The position numbers were made by a program, and so were the translations under genes. Positions 26,823-36,773 of a stretch of 64,000 bases of DNA are shown here, piece after piece; the stretch's first letter is position 1, and each line of letters starts with the position of its first letter. The notes below the pieces were generated by a model. It did not search any database. It had not been told where the DNA came from and saw nothing but the letters and a program-made list of their open reading frames with translations. The DNA is from UBA6627 sp965248675 (GTDB lineage Bacteria; Chloroflexota; Dehalococcoidia; UBA2979), in assembly GCA_965248675.1 (NCBI GenBank), contig CBDFJZ010000007.1, forward strand, positions 620,001-684,000. Direction: 5' to 3'.

Positions 26823-27995
26823 CCGCGCGACGAGGTCGTCCAGCTCCGCCTCGAGGAAGCCGACGTTTCCGAGGATCTCGCGGCTGTGCTGACCGGGCTT
26901 CGAGGCGCCGCGCTCGGCGCCGCCCGGGGTGCGCGAGTGCTTCACCGGGGTGTTCGAGACGGTCAGCTTCTCGCCCGTCCACGTCGGCAGCTCTCGCAGC
27001 ATGTCGCGATGCTGGACCTGCGGGTCGCGAACGGTGTCGGCGATCGTGTTCAGCGGGCCAACGAGGAACTCGTCCTTCAGCACCTCGAGCCAGTGCGCGC
27101 GCGGGTGCTTGCGGGTGGCCTCGAACATGATCGGCTGGAGCTGCTCGTAGTTCTTGGTGCGGAGGGCGTTCTCGGAGAAACGTTCGTCCACGGCGAGCTC
27201 GTCGGCGCCGATCATGCCGCAGAAGAGCTGCCAGTTGCGGTCACGCACACCAGCGAGCACGAACCAGGCGTCGCTCCCCGGGAACGCCTGGTGAGGGGTG
27301 CTGAGCGGGTGGCGGAGGCCGGCGCGCGGCTGCACCTCGCCGGTGGCGAAGTAGCGGATGACCGGGTTCTCCATGAGCGCGACCTGGCAGTCGAGCATGG
27401 CGACGTCGACGTGCTGACCCTCGCCGCTCTGAGCACGCTCGACGAGTGCCGAGAGCACGCCGATGGTCGTGTACATGCCGCCGGCCATGTCGCCGATCGA
27501 ATAGCCGGCCCTCGAGGGGAGCGGGTCGCTCTCGTGGCCGGTCGTGCTCATCAGCGCGCCCATGCCCTGCACGATGATGTCAACGGCGCCACGCTCACGG
27601 TAGGGGCCGGTCTGGCCAAACCCGGAGGTCGAGGCGTAGACGAGCGCGGGGTTGACCTCGCGCATCTGCTCGTAGCCGAAGCCGAGGCGGTCCATCGTTC
27701 CCGGCGAGAAGTTCTCGGCCAGCACGTCCGCGCGCTTCACGAGGCGGTGGACGATCTCGGTCGCCTCGGGGGCCTTGAGGTCGAGCATGATGCTCTTCTT
27801 GCCTCGGTTGAGGGAGAAGAAGTAGGTGCTGACGCCGTGGACGTAGGGGCCCTTGCTGCGGCGGCGCTCGGTCTGGGAGGTGGTTTCGATCTTCCAGACG
27901 TCGGCGCCGAGGTCGGCGAGGATCATGACCCCGTAGGGGCCGGCGAGGGCCCAGGTGAAGTCGAGCACGGTGATGCCTGCGAGTGGGCCGGTCAT
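26784..27995 (-). CDS. CaiB/BaiF CoA-transferase, single-domain with catalytic Asp
   Basis: A 403-residue class III CoA-transferase starting MTGPLAGITVLDFTWALAGP. D169 in YSIGDMAGG is at exactly the residue number of the catalytic Asp of formyl-CoA transferase and 22 residues before G-E-G-Q, so this protein should be active alone as the usual interlocked homodimer. ATG 27995 has AAGGAGA at good spacing. The last dozen residues overlap the IS3 junction (about 26822), so the native C-terminus was slightly altered. Its acyl-CoA donor and acceptor acid are unknown. It is isolated between ISs. Confidence 0.87.
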   Translation of the reverse strand: MTGPLAGITVLDFTWALAGPYGVMILADLGADVWKIETTSQTERRRSKGPYVHGVSTYFFSLNRGKKSIMLDLKAPEATEIVHRLVKRADVLAENFSPGTMDRLGFGYEQMREVNPALVYASTSGFGQTGPYRERGAVDIIVQGMGALMSTTGHESDPLPSRAGYSIGDMAGGMYTTIGVLSALVERAQSGEGQHVDVAMLDCQVALMENPVIRYFATGEVQPRAGLRHPLSTPHQAFPGSDAWFVLAGVRDRNWQLFCGMIGADELAVDERFSENALRTKNYEQLQPIMFEATRKHPRAHWLEVLKDEFLVGPLNTIADTVRDPQVQHRDMLRELPTWTGEKLTVSNTPVKHSRTPGGAERGASKPGQHSREILGNVGFLEAELDDLVARGVLAVGPAHDPP

Positions 27996-28220
27996 GTGGC
28001 TCTCCTTAAATCGACGGCGGGCCGGCGGCGGCGGATGATCTGCGCGGCCGTGCGCCTCCCCGCGATCGCGCACGGCCGTCCGATGCGCGGCACGGCGAAG
28101 CCATCGCCTTCGGCGGATTCTCCATAGTTAACTAGATCCTCCCGCCCACCGTAATGCCTCGCGGGGGCTCAGTCCCCCACACCCCCGGTCGGAAGACGCT
28201 TCGCGCAGACTGAGGGGGCC

Positions 28221-29338
28221 GTGGGACGGCAAAACCTCATGCGGCCCACCGATACTCATGATGCAAACCTCCTAGCAGCGGCTTGCTGACGACTCGCTGG
28301 CTCGGCGTCCGCTGCACCGGCGAGCGTCCCTCCGGAGAGTCGAGCGCCAATGACCGATGCGGCCGCATCGCGTTGTAGTGCTGGACGTACTGACCAAGCA
28401 CCCGCCTCCGATGCCGTTCGTTGACGGCGATGACGTGATCGAGGCACTCGCGCCGGAGCGTCCCGATCACCCGCTCGGCGATGGCGTTGGCGTTCGGCGC
28501 GCGCAGCGGAGTCAGAATCGTCTCGATCCCGATCCGTCGAGCGCGTGCGATGAAGTCTCCGCCATCGCTACGGTCGCGGTCTCGGATGAGGAACCCTGGC
28601 TGCTGACCCCAGGCGGTCGCCTCGATCATCTGCCTCCAGATCCAGGGCGCGATCGGATGCTCCGTGACGTTCCAGTGCCGGATGCGGCGCCGGTCGTGGT
28701 CGATCACGATGAGCACGTAGCGCGTGCGGAAGGCGAGGGTCTGGACCGTGAACAGATCGGCGGCCCAGATGCTGGGCGCGTGGTTGCGCCGAAACGTGCG
28801 CCACGACTGACGCGGCGGTCGCCGCAGCGCTTGCCGGCGGTAGCGACTCACGGTGCGGGCGCTGACCTCGAAGCCAAGGGCACGCAGCTCGCCGACGATG
28901 CGGACGGCGCCCCACCGCGGATGCTCAGTGGCGATGCGGACGATCAGCTGTCGCAGCTCTGCGGGAATCCGGGGTCGTCCGGAGCGGCGACGACTCTTCC
29001 AGCGCCAGTAGGCGCGCCAAGCAGAACGATGCCAGCGCACCACCGTGTCCGGCTCGACCATCACGAGCGTGCCTCGCCAGCCGGACCAACCACGTGCCAG
29101 CAGTGACCAGCATCGGCGGTCGTGGCGACGGAGCCGCGGTCGACGACGGCCCCTTGTGCAGACGGCGAGCTGATGCCGCAGCGCCAAGTTCTCGAGGACG
29201 AGATCGCGGCGGGCGCGGACCGATGCGAAGAGTGCTGCGACAAGCAGACGGAGGTAGAGCACAGACGAGCCTCTCGTGGCTCGCCGATACTCTGCTATCT
29301 CAGGACAGAGCTGCACCTATCAGGTTTTGCCGTCCCAC
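28221..29338 (-). mobile_element. IS copy C, intact
   Basis: 1118 bp with inverted ends GTGGGACGGCAAAACCT / AGGTTTTGCCGTCCCAC. It carries one transposase gene. Almost identical to copy F at 48579-49696, so one of the two moved recently or gene conversion has kept them alike. Confidence 0.9.
28237..29316 (-). CDS. DDE transposase (integrase-core) of IS copy C
   Basis: A 359-residue protein with an N-terminal hydrophobic/basic segment, a helix-turn-helix near residues 112-165 (GRPRIPAELRQL, H-P-R-W-G-A) and an integrase core with D187 (IWAADLF), D246 (IRDRDRSD) and E281 (AIAERVIG). The spacing between the last two is 34, a DD34E-type catalytic triad. It cuts and joins the IS ends. The GTG at 29316 lies at the very end of the element; a start a few codons later is possible. 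Exact IS family not assigned; IS3/IS481-like in the core. Confidence 0.87.
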   Translation of the reverse strand: MQLCPEIAEYRRATRGSSVLYLRLLVAALFASVRARRDLVLENLALRHQLAVCTRGRRRPRLRRHDRRCWSLLARGWSGWRGTLVMVEPDTVVRWHRSAWRAYWRWKSRRRSGRPRIPAELRQLIVRIATEHPRWGAVRIVGELRALGFEVSARTVSRYRRQALRRPPRQSWRTFRRNHAPSIWAADLFTVQTLAFRTRYVLIVIDHDRRRIRHWNVTEHPIAPWIWRQMIEATAWGQQPGFLIRDRDRSDGGDFIARARRIGIETILTPLRAPNANAIAERVIGTLRRECLDHVIAVNERHRRRVLGQYVQHYNAMRPHRSLALDSPEGRSPVQRTPSQRVVSKPLLGGLHHEYRWAA

Positions 29339-29375
29339 GGGATCGTGAGTGCGGAGCGGTAGACACCGAACCAGG

Positions 29376-30147
29376 TGACCTGACCCCGTGAGACGAGACC
29401 ACCGTTGATGAGAGTCCTTTGGCCCGCGAAGGTGGGCGGAGGAGGACATCACGGTGAAACGACGCAGGCACACGCCTGAGCAGATCGTGCGCAAGCTGCG
29501 GGAGGTGGAGCGGCTGCTCGGTGAGGGGCAAACGATCGCGGAGGCGGCGAAGCGGGTCGAGATCTCGGAGCAGACCTACCACCGCTGGCGCAACCAGTAC
29601 GGCGGGATGAAGGCCGACGACGCCAAACGGCTGCGCGAGCTGGAGCGCGAGAACGCGCGGCTGAAGCGGATCGTCGCCGACAAGGAACTCGATATCGACG
29701 CGCTCAAGGAGATCGCCCGGGGAAACTGGTAAGCCCGTCGCGCCGGCGCGAGGCGGTCTGCATGTTGCAGGACCGCCTCGCGTTGTCGGAACGGCGGGCA
29801 TGCCGGGTCACCGGCCAGCACCGCTCCACGCAGCGCCGCCTGCCGGCGCGCGGCCGCGGCGACGACGCGCTCAGGACGGAGTTGCACGCCTTCTCGCGTG
29901 GCCACCCCCCGCTGGGGATACCGCCGCGCATGGGCGACCTTGCGCGAGGAGGGATGGACCGTGAACCGCAAGCGGGTGCAACGGCTCTGGTGTGAGGAGG
30001 GGCTGCGCGTCCCGCTGAAACGACGCAAGCGTCAGCGTCTGGGGGACTCGGCTCAGCCCGCCAGGCGGCTGAGTGCTGAGCGGCCGAACCACGTCTGGGC
30101 GCTGGACTTCCAGTTCGACCAGACCGCGGACGGAACGTTACGCGAAA
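29376..30147 (+). mobile_element. Truncated IS3-family element
   Basis: A likely left end (TGACCTGACCCCG) precedes orfA (29454-29732) and a degenerate orfB. orfB frames change at GGCCACCCCCCGC (about 29900), and the sequence stops matching at about 30147, before the catalytic core. The right end is missing. Confidence 0.7.
29454..29732 (+). CDS. IS3-family OrfA (transposase subunit A)
   Basis: A 92-residue helix-turn-helix plus leucine-zipper protein: R-R-H-T-P-E-Q-I-V-R-K-L-R-E-V, then Y-H-R-W-R-N-Q-Y-G-G, and a C-terminal heptad segment (LRELERENARLKRIVAD). OrfA binds IS ends and is normally fused to OrfB by frameshifting. The gene itself is intact, but the OrfB that should follow is broken, so it is probably inert. 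Confidence 0.85.
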   Translation: MKRRRHTPEQIVRKLREVERLLGEGQTIAEAAKRVEISEQTYHRWRNQYGGMKADDAKRLRELERENARLKRIVADKELDIDALKEIARGNW

Positions 30148-30187
30148 CGCCTCGCCTACCAGGACGCGCAGCGCGCCACAGCGTATG

Positions 30188-30196
30188 TGATATAAT
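30188..30196 (+). promoter_or_regulatory. Extended -10 element upstream of the DUF1800 operon
   Basis: TGATATAAT is a perfect extended -10 (TGN-TATAAT) in an AT-rich island, 62 bp before the DUF1800 ATG. No good -35 is visible, which such promoters tolerate. It lies just past the IS3 remnant. Confidence 0.5.
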
Positions 30197-30258
30197 AGTA
30201 TCAGCCGCGGTGCTGACAGCCGACGTTAGCGGCCGTGACCCCGGAGAGCTGGGTTGCC

Positions 30259-31653
30259 ATGGCGGACGACCGCATTGCGTTGATGGCGCACCTGATGCGC
30301 CGCGTCGGAGTGGGCGCGACGCGGGACGAACTCGAGGAGCTAGTCGAGCGTCCCTACGAAGAGGTCGTCGAGGAGTTCCTGCACCCAGAGGCGCTGGGCG
30401 ATCCCGACCGGGACATACTGGACCGTTACCTCCCGACGTCGACCAACCCCGAAGTATCGTCGGCCCCGGCGTCGCGCTGGATGCACAGCCTGGCGGGCGC
30501 CCGTCGCCCGCTGCGCGAGAAGATGGCGCTGTTCTGGCACCAGGTCTTCGCGACAGGCTATGGCAAGAGTTCGCATGGCCGCGCGTCGGCGGCGCAGATC
30601 GAGCTCTTCCGCGAGAACGGGCTCGGCGACATGCGCCAGATCCTGCTCGACCTCTCGCGCGACCCGGCGATGATCGACTGGCTCGACAACTCGGAGAACC
30701 ACGCGCACGCGAACAACGAGAACTACGCGCGCGAACTGCTCGAGCTCTTTTCGCTGGGCGTCGGCAACTACAGCGAGGACGACATCAAGGAGGTGGCGCG
30801 GGCGTTCACAGGGTGGACGTTCACGCAGCCGCTCTCGTTCTTCCCCTACGGCATCTCCGACTCCGTCTTCAAGTTCGACGAGGCGGACCACGACAGCGAG
30901 CAGAAGACGTTCCTCGGCCAGACCGTCGTCGACGGCGAGGACGTGATCGAGGTGATCGTCAAGCAGGAGGCCTGCGCCCGGTTCATCGGCCGGCACCTGT
31001 ACAACTTCTTCGTCGCCGACGAGCCGCCGGTGCCCTCGTGGAACGACGAGCCGCCGCGGGACCAGGCGGCGGTCGACGCGCTCGCCGCCACATTCGTGGA
31101 GTCCGACGGCGATATCCGCGAGGTGTTGCGGACGCTGCTCAACTCCGACTTTTTCAAGGCGGCACGGTTCCAGCGCGTCAAGAGCCCGGCCGAGTTCGTC
31201 GGTGGGGTGATCAAGCTCGTGGGTGCGCCGCGGCTCCCGGAAATCTCGGTGGCGCGGCTATCGCGGGCGACGACGCTGATGGGGCAGGACCTGCTGAACC
31301 CGCCCTCCGTCGAGGGCTGGCACACGGGCCAGGAATGGATCAACTCCGGCACACTCACCCAGCGCGTCAATTTCGCGGTCGAGCAGGTGATGGACACTTC
31401 GAAGCCGGGCATGGCCGCGATCGTCGAGCGCGTCGCCGCCGCCGGTGACGCGACGCCTGAGGAGCTGGTCGACCGCTGCCTCGACCTCTGCGGTCCGCTC
31501 GATGTGAGCGCGCAGACGCGGGCGACGCTCGTGGAGCGCGCGGAGGAGGGAGGCCCGCTCTCGTTCGGCAACGGAGCGAGCGAGGAGGCCGAGGGCCGCA
31601 TCGGACAAATGGTGCAGCTGGTCGTGGCGACGCCCGAGTACCAGTTCGCCTGA
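30259..31653 (+). CDS. DUF1800 family protein
   Basis: A 464-residue protein of the DUF1800 family, which is nearly always encoded next to DUF1501 as here. Family features include H-L-M-R-R-V-G-V-G near the start, M-A-L-F-W-H-Q-V-F-A-T, N-Y-A-R-E-L-L-E-L-F-S-L-G-V-G-N-Y and A-R-A-F-T-G-W-T-F. The later region has N-P-P-S-V-E-G-W and ends in V-A-T-P-E-Y-Q-F. Its biochemical function is not established. ATG 30259 is preferred over GTG 30235 because the family alignment begins there. No signal peptide is visible. A second, truncated DUF1800 gene (40578-41165) is clearly similar over their shared 195 residues. Confidence 0.85.
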   Translation: MADDRIALMAHLMRRVGVGATRDELEELVERPYEEVVEEFLHPEALGDPDRDILDRYLPTSTNPEVSSAPASRWMHSLAGARRPLREKMALFWHQVFATGYGKSSHGRASAAQIELFRENGLGDMRQILLDLSRDPAMIDWLDNSENHAHANNENYARELLELFSLGVGNYSEDDIKEVARAFTGWTFTQPLSFFPYGISDSVFKFDEADHDSEQKTFLGQTVVDGEDVIEVIVKQEACARFIGRHLYNFFVADEPPVPSWNDEPPRDQAAVDALAATFVESDGDIREVLRTLLNSDFFKAARFQRVKSPAEFVGGVIKLVGAPRLPEISVARLSRATTLMGQDLLNPPSVEGWHTGQEWINSGTLTQRVNFAVEQVMDTSKPGMAAIVERVAAAGDATPEELVDRCLDLCGPLDVSAQTRATLVERAEEGGPLSFGNGASEEAEGRIGQMVQLVVATPEYQFA

Positions 31654-31665
31654 GGAGGGCCAACG

Positions 31666-32825
31666 ATGACGACGAAGCTGCGGAAGCCCCCGGTGCTGGT
31701 GGTGATCCAGCTCAGCGGCGGGCTGGACTTCATGAACACGCTCATCCCCTACCAGAGCGGCGTCATCCGCGATGCCCGCGCGCACGTGATGGTGCCGATG
31801 GAGGACACGCTGCCGCTCGACGACGAGCTGGCCTGGCACCCGGCGGCGAAGGCGCTCAAGGAGCTCTACGACGCAGGCCACGTGGCCGTCATGCAGGGCG
31901 TCGGCTGGGAGAACTCGAGCCGCTCCCACTTCCGCGCCATGGACATCTGGCACACCTGTGAGCCCGACAAGATCGCGAACGAGGGCTGGCTGGCGAAGGT
32001 CACACGCGAGTTCGACCCGGACTCGGAGAACCCCCTGACCGCCGTCAGCTTTGGCGTCGGTCTGCCGAGGGCGCTGGCCGCTAGCGGCGTCAATGTCACT
32101 TCGATCGGCGACCTCGACAGTTCGGACTGATGACGGAGGTCGAGGCGGAAGACGACCGCGCCAGGGACCTCGACAGCTTTAAGCGCATGTACACGCCGGG
32201 CATCGGCACCGGCATGGTGCAGGACTACCTGGCGGAGACCGGTCGCAGCGTGCTCAAGAGCGCGGACATGCTGGTCGACGCGCCGTCGCAGTACTCCTCG
32301 GAAGTGGAGTACGCGCCCAACGAGATCGCACAGGCGCTGCGCGACGTGGCACGCGTGCACACGGCCGGACTCGGTACGCGCGTCTTCTACACGACGCACG
32401 CCGGCTACGACCACCACGCGAACGAGACGATGATGCTCCCGCGTCTGCTCACCGAGTTGACGGAGGCGATCAGCGACTTCCTTCAGGACCTGCGCAACCA
32501 CGACGCGTCCGAGGAGGTGACGATCCTGGTGTTCTCCGAGTTCGGGCGGCGCATCAAGGACAACGGGTCTGGGACCGACCACGGCTCCGGCGGCGGCGCC
32601 TACATCATCGGGGACGGCGTCGAGGGCGGCCTCTATGGCGAGTACCCCTCGATCGCGCAGAAGGACTGGCTCTACGGCGAGGATATGCGGCACACGATCG
32701 ACTTCCGCAGCGTCTACAGCACGGTGCTCGACCAGTGGATGGGGGTCGACCCGACCGCGATCGTGGGCGGCACGTTCGAGCAGATCAACCCGTACAAGGC
32801 GACGGTAACGGGGGCGGGGCGATGA
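31666..32825 (+). CDS. DUF1501 family protein, split by a one-base deletion
   Basis: Two frames make one 386-residue DUF1501 protein. The first (31666-32130) opens V-L-V-V-I-Q-L-S-G-G-L-D and ends S-I-G-D-L-D-S-S-D-stop. The second continues F-G-L-M-T-E-V in the next frame, which is what the family shows after G-D-L-D-S. One base lost at about 32119-32121 explains this. The stop overlaps an ATG (TGATG), so re-initiation could still yield the second part. DUF1501 belongs to the alkaline-phosphatase/sulfatase-like fold and pairs with DUF1800; the usual Tat signal is missing here. The ribosome site GAGGAGG lies six bases upstream. Confidence 0.8.
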
Positions 32826-33892
32826 CGGCCGAGACGAACGGCGGCGCTAGCGCCAGCGGCACGTTCGCAGGGCTGCTGCGCGCGGGCTTCCCATACGAGA
32901 AGACGATCGGGATGCACACCAGCTCGTGGTACCCGATCGACATCGCCCTCGGCAACGAGGGGCGGGTGTACTGCCTCCGACGGGGGCCGCACGCGGTGGG
33001 CGGCGTGATCCGCGTCATCAACTGGGACGACGAGGAGCTTGGATGGATTAATCGCCGTAACGAGGAAGTCAGGAAGTTGGACCCCTTACACGGTGGCTGG
33101 GCCTGGCCCGTCGGGATCATCTGCGACGCCGAGGAGCGGCTGATCGTCTCGGACGAGGGCACGCACACGATCACCACCATGACGCGCGAGCGCGAGCAAG
33201 TGTCGGAGTGGGGCGAGCACGGGAGCGAGCCGGGCCAGCTCGACCGCCCGGCGCACATGGCTCTCGACGGCGAGGGCCACCTGCTCGTGGTCGACACGAT
33301 GAACCACCGTATCCAGCGCTTCACCGTCGACGGCGAGTACATCGACGGCTTCGGCAGCTACGGCAGCGCGCCCGGCGAGCTCAACATGCCGTGGGGCATC
33401 GCCCTCGACACCGAGGGCTGCATCTACGTCGGCGACTGGCGCAACGACCGCGTGCAGAAGTTCAGCCCCTCCGGCGAGCCATTGCTCTCGATCGGTTCGA
33501 GCGGGGACGGCGAGGGCGAGCTGAACCGCCCGGCTGGCGTGGCCGTCGACCAGCACGGTGATATCTACGTGGCCGATCGAGGCAACAACCGCGTCTTGCT
33601 CTTTGACCGCAACGGCCGCTACGTCGAGCGCTTCGTCGGCGACGCCACCGTCTCGAAATCCGGGCGGGAGTACATCATGGCGAACGCCAGGATCCTGCGT
33701 CAGCGCGAGATGACCGCCCTCGAGCCGGAGAAGCGCTTCCGCGCTCCGGCCTCGGTGCGCATCGACGGCCACCGGATGTTCGTTGCCGACTTCGGCTACA
33801 ACCGCGTGCAGGTCTACCGCAAGGAGGCCTATCCGCTGACCGAGGCCGAGATAAACCCGGACCCCGGGGCGCCAAGCCTGATGACGGTGTAG
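32822..33892 (+). CDS. NHL-repeat beta-propeller protein
   Basis: A 356-residue protein whose ATG overlaps the DUF1501 stop (ATGA), so it is in the same operon. At least four NHL blades are evident, with repeats of G-Q-L-D-R-P-x-x-M-A-L-D-x-x-G-x-L-L-V-V-D-T-x-N-H-R-I-Q-R-F, spaced 45-50 residues. The order N-terminal unmatched blade, then G-E-L-N-M-P-W-G-I-A-L-D, is typical. NHL propellers bind ligands, RNA or proteins, or act as amidating lyases. There is no signal peptide. In this context it may be a recognition or enzymatic subunit working with the DUF1800/DUF1501 pair. Confidence 0.85.
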   Translation: MTAETNGGASASGTFAGLLRAGFPYEKTIGMHTSSWYPIDIALGNEGRVYCLRRGPHAVGGVIRVINWDDEELGWINRRNEEVRKLDPLHGGWAWPVGIICDAEERLIVSDEGTHTITTMTREREQVSEWGEHGSEPGQLDRPAHMALDGEGHLLVVDTMNHRIQRFTVDGEYIDGFGSYGSAPGELNMPWGIALDTEGCIYVGDWRNDRVQKFSPSGEPLLSIGSSGDGEGELNRPAGVAVDQHGDIYVADRGNNRVLLFDRNGRYVERFVGDATVSKSGREYIMANARILRQREMTALEPEKRFRAPASVRIDGHRMFVADFGYNRVQVYRKEAYPLTEAEINPDPGAPSLMTV

Positions 33893-33910
33893 GTCGTCCT
33901 GATCTCGAGG

Positions 33911-34047
33911 ATGCGGCGACGGCGGCAGGAGCTGATCGAGGCCGAGATCGCGCGCATGGCGGAGAGCGGGCGCGCGTCGGCTTCCTCGCGAACCTCGAGG
34001 CGTGGCTGACCGACGAGGCGTTGCCGGACGAGGTCTTCGAGCGCTAG
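33911..34047 (+). pseudogene. Small frameshifted ORF after the NHL gene
   Basis: ATG 33911 begins R-R-R-R-Q-E-L-I-E-A-E-I-A-R-M-A-E-S-G and stops early. The alternative frame continues R-V-G-F-L-A-N-L-E-A-W-L-T-D-E-A-L-P-D-E-V-F-E-R-stop. Together they would be a charged protein of about 45 residues. I do not recognise it. Confidence 0.35.
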
Positions 34048-34075
34048 CCGAGTCGGTCGTGCGCACACGAGCCGA

Positions 34076-35282
34076 TCAATAGATCACTTGCCGCGTCAGC
34101 AGATCGATGAACCGCTCCTCGTCCATCGCGAGCTCGTGGCGCAGGATCGCTTCGTTGTGCTCGCCGAGGAGCGGCGAGCGGGTGAGGGGCAGTCGTTCGC
34201 CGTCCCAGGTGAACGGCTGATGCTGGACGACGAACGGCACGCCCGTCGGGTGCTCGAGTTCTACGAAGAACTCGCGCATCGCCTTGTCGCGGTCGGTGAG
34301 TTCGCTCACGTCTTCGAGCGCTGCGGCTGTGACACCGCGCGCGTCGAGGAGCTTCGCAACCTCCGCGGCGTCGAGTGTCGACGTCCAGGCCTCGATCGCC
34401 GCTTCCAGCTCATCGGCTGCGGCCTGCCGCCCGTCGAGGTGCTGCAAGTCGGGCCGAGCGGCCAGATCGGGTTGTCCGATCGCCGTCGCGAGCTGCTGCC
34501 ACTCGACGGCCGATCGGACCTCCACGGCGACCCAGCGATCGTCGCCGGCGCAGCGGAAGACGCCGTGCGGGGCGAACTCCGGCGAATGGTTGCCGGTGCG
34601 GGGGGCGATGACGCCGTTGACGAGGTAGTCGAGCAGCTCGGTGTCGAGGAGGTTGATGGCGCCCTCGTACTGGGCGATCTCGACGAACTGGCCCTCGCCG
34701 GAGAGCTCGCGGTCGAGCAGCGCGGCCATGATCTGCGCGGCGCCGATCGGTGCGAGGGTGAAGTCGGTGTGCAACGTGCCGAGGCCCACCGGCGGCCGGT
34801 CCGGGAATCCGGTGTGAGCACCGACGCCGGACATCCCTGTCACGCTGTTGCCGATGCCGCGCCAGTTCGTGCTGGGACCGCTGTGCCCCATCACGGGGAA
34901 GCTCGCGACGATGATGTCGGGCCGGACCGCCCGCAGGGCGTCGTAGTCGAGCCCCCAGCCCGCCATGGCGGTGGGCGCGAAGTTCGAGGTCACGACGTCG
35001 AAGCTCGGGAGCAGTTCGAAGATCACCTCGACCGCGTCTGGCTGCTTCAGGTCGAGCGTCAGGCTTCGCTTGTTCGTGTTGCAGTCCATGAAGAACGCGC
35101 CGGTGTCGACGCCGTAGTTCTCCTCTGGCTGGTGGAACACACGCACTCGATCGACGTTGCTCGCGGTTTCCACCTTGACGACGTCGGCGCCCAGGTTCGC
35201 GAGCAGCTCCGTGATCAGCGGTCCCGCCGCCTGCCAGCAAAAGTCGAGCACGCGTACGCCGTCGAGGGGGGAGCGCGGTCAT
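34076..35282 (-). CDS. CaiB/BaiF CoA-transferase, Asp-containing partner (frameshift in a G6 run)
   Basis: About 401 residues when read from ATG 35282, which overlaps the TGA of the upstream CaiB gene. The first codons (MTALP) are out of frame with L-D-G-V-R-V-L-D-F because of a six-base homopolymer at 35266-35271; five would restore it. The catalytic Asp is in L-H-T-D-F, 22 residues before G-E-G-Q, so this is the catalytically competent copy. Its partner at 35279-36565 lacks the Asp. Together they reproduce the order of the fused protein at 21816-24266. Without correction, translation could begin at GTG 35251. Confidence 0.82.
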
Positions 35283-36565
35283 GCCTGCGCCTCCTCGACA
35301 ACGAGGACCGTCGAGGCTTCGGCCAAGCCAGTGGCGCAGGCGTGTTCGAACTCCTCGTCGCTCAGTCCGGCGATCTCGCGGAGCGCCCACGCGGTGTGCT
35401 CGCCCAGCGCCGGCGCTGGCTCGATGGGCGGCTCGAACCGCGACGAGCGGAAGGGACCGCGGATCCGCGGCAGGTCGCGCTCGAGCGCTGGGTGGTGGAC
35501 CGTCGGGAAGACGCCCCGCACTTCGAGGTGCTCGTCGCGGGCGATGTCATCAACCTGGTTGATCGGCGTGACCAGCAGGCCGAACTCTTGCCCTCGACGG
35601 ACCAGCTCGTCGCGAGGCAGCGCTGCGCAAATCTCGCTGATCGCTTCGTTCAGCTCCTCGCGGGCACCGGCGCGGCGGGCCGGGTCAGTCCACTCGCCCT
35701 CGAGGAACTTACGCGAGCCAGTGACCTCTTCGAACCAGGTGGCGAATCCGTCCCAACGTGTCGGCCAGATGCCGAACACGACCCAGAGCTGGTCCTGTGA
35801 CTTGTAGATGACGCCACCGGTTTCGACCCAGATCAGCCCGGTCGGTCCAATCGTCGTGACTGCCAACTGTCCCCGCCGCGCCACCTTACCGTACCAGCGC
35901 CACATATTCTGGTTGGCCGCCTGGATCGTCGTCGACATCGTGGCTTCCTGGAGACTGACCGTCGCTGAGCCACCGACACCCTGGCGGCGGGCGCGGAGGA
36001 GTAGAGCGATGCCTGCCGCCAGTGCGGTGTGGGCGGCCTGTTTGTAGGCGAGCTTGCCGACGGGGTAGTCGGGCGCGCGGTCGGGAAAGCCGTTGCAGTA
36101 GAGCAGCCCACCCGCCGCCACGGCGATCAGGTCGGAGGCGATCGGTACCGCTTCGCCTCGGCGAAAGACCATATCGACCAGTCCCACGCGAGGATGCGCC
36201 TTGAGCAGGCGCTCGTGGTCGAAGAACGCCTGCGCCGCTGGCGGGCGTTCCAGCGGCGCGATGATCAGATCGACGTTCGCGGCCAAACGGTCGACGAGCT
36301 CCCACGCCTCGCGATCGTCGAGGGCCAGCGCGACGCTGCGCTTCCCGCCGTTGTAGTGCAGGTGCGCCAGCGAGCGCTCGAGGCCCGGCTCGCCGTCGAC
36401 GAAGGGTGGACGCCGGCGCAGGCGGTCGCCGGAACGCGACTCGACGCGGATGACCTCGGCGCCGAGGTCGGCCAGGTAGCGGGCCGCGAGGACGACCGCC
36501 TCGTCGCTCAGATCGAGCACCCGCACCCCTCGCAGGGGTGGCCGTCCCGGCGCAGGTGTGGTCAT
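35279..36565 (-). CDS. CaiB/BaiF family protein lacking the catalytic Asp
   Basis: A 428-residue class III CoA-transferase-like protein starting MTTPAPGRPPLRGVRVLDLS. The position 22 residues before the G-V-G-G motif is Tyr in LAYKQAA, with no Asp nearby, so acyl-enzyme formation as in CaiB is not expected. It overlaps the downstream Asp-containing gene by ATGA, so the two are translationally coupled and probably form a heteromer in which this subunit contributes binding surface. Ends are intact. It lies divergently from the ABC transporter genes with about 210 bp between. Confidence 0.82.
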   Translation of the reverse strand: MTTPAPGRPPLRGVRVLDLSDEAVVLAARYLADLGAEVIRVESRSGDRLRRRPPFVDGEPGLERSLAHLHYNGGKRSVALALDDREAWELVDRLAANVDLIIAPLERPPAAQAFFDHERLLKAHPRVGLVDMVFRRGEAVPIASDLIAVAAGGLLYCNGFPDRAPDYPVGKLAYKQAAHTALAAGIALLLRARRQGVGGSATVSLQEATMSTTIQAANQNMWRWYGKVARRGQLAVTTIGPTGLIWVETGGVIYKSQDQLWVVFGIWPTRWDGFATWFEEVTGSRKFLEGEWTDPARRAGAREELNEAISEICAALPRDELVRRGQEFGLLVTPINQVDDIARDEHLEVRGVFPTVHHPALERDLPRIRGPFRSSRFEPPIEPAPALGEHTAWALREIAGLSDEEFEHACATGLAEASTVLVVEEAQA

Positions 36566-36773
36566 CGTGCTGCCGTCTTCTGGACCGTCGCGGGAATTAC
36601 GTTTCTTCGTCGGTCCCTCGTTCGCTGCGAGGGCCGATCACTATGACGTTTGTGCTGTCTTGCGGCGGCAGGGTAGCATCGCGCTGCCAGCGGCGATAGT
36701 AGTCCTGCGGATGAGGGCAAGCCATCCTTCGACCAGGCAACGGGAACGGGTCGATACACGAAGGAACGTAACG

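Noticed and set aside
34088..35800. A 570-codon plus-strand frame across the CaiB pair
   Set aside because: Antisense shadow; both minus-strand frames contain the full CaiB motifs.
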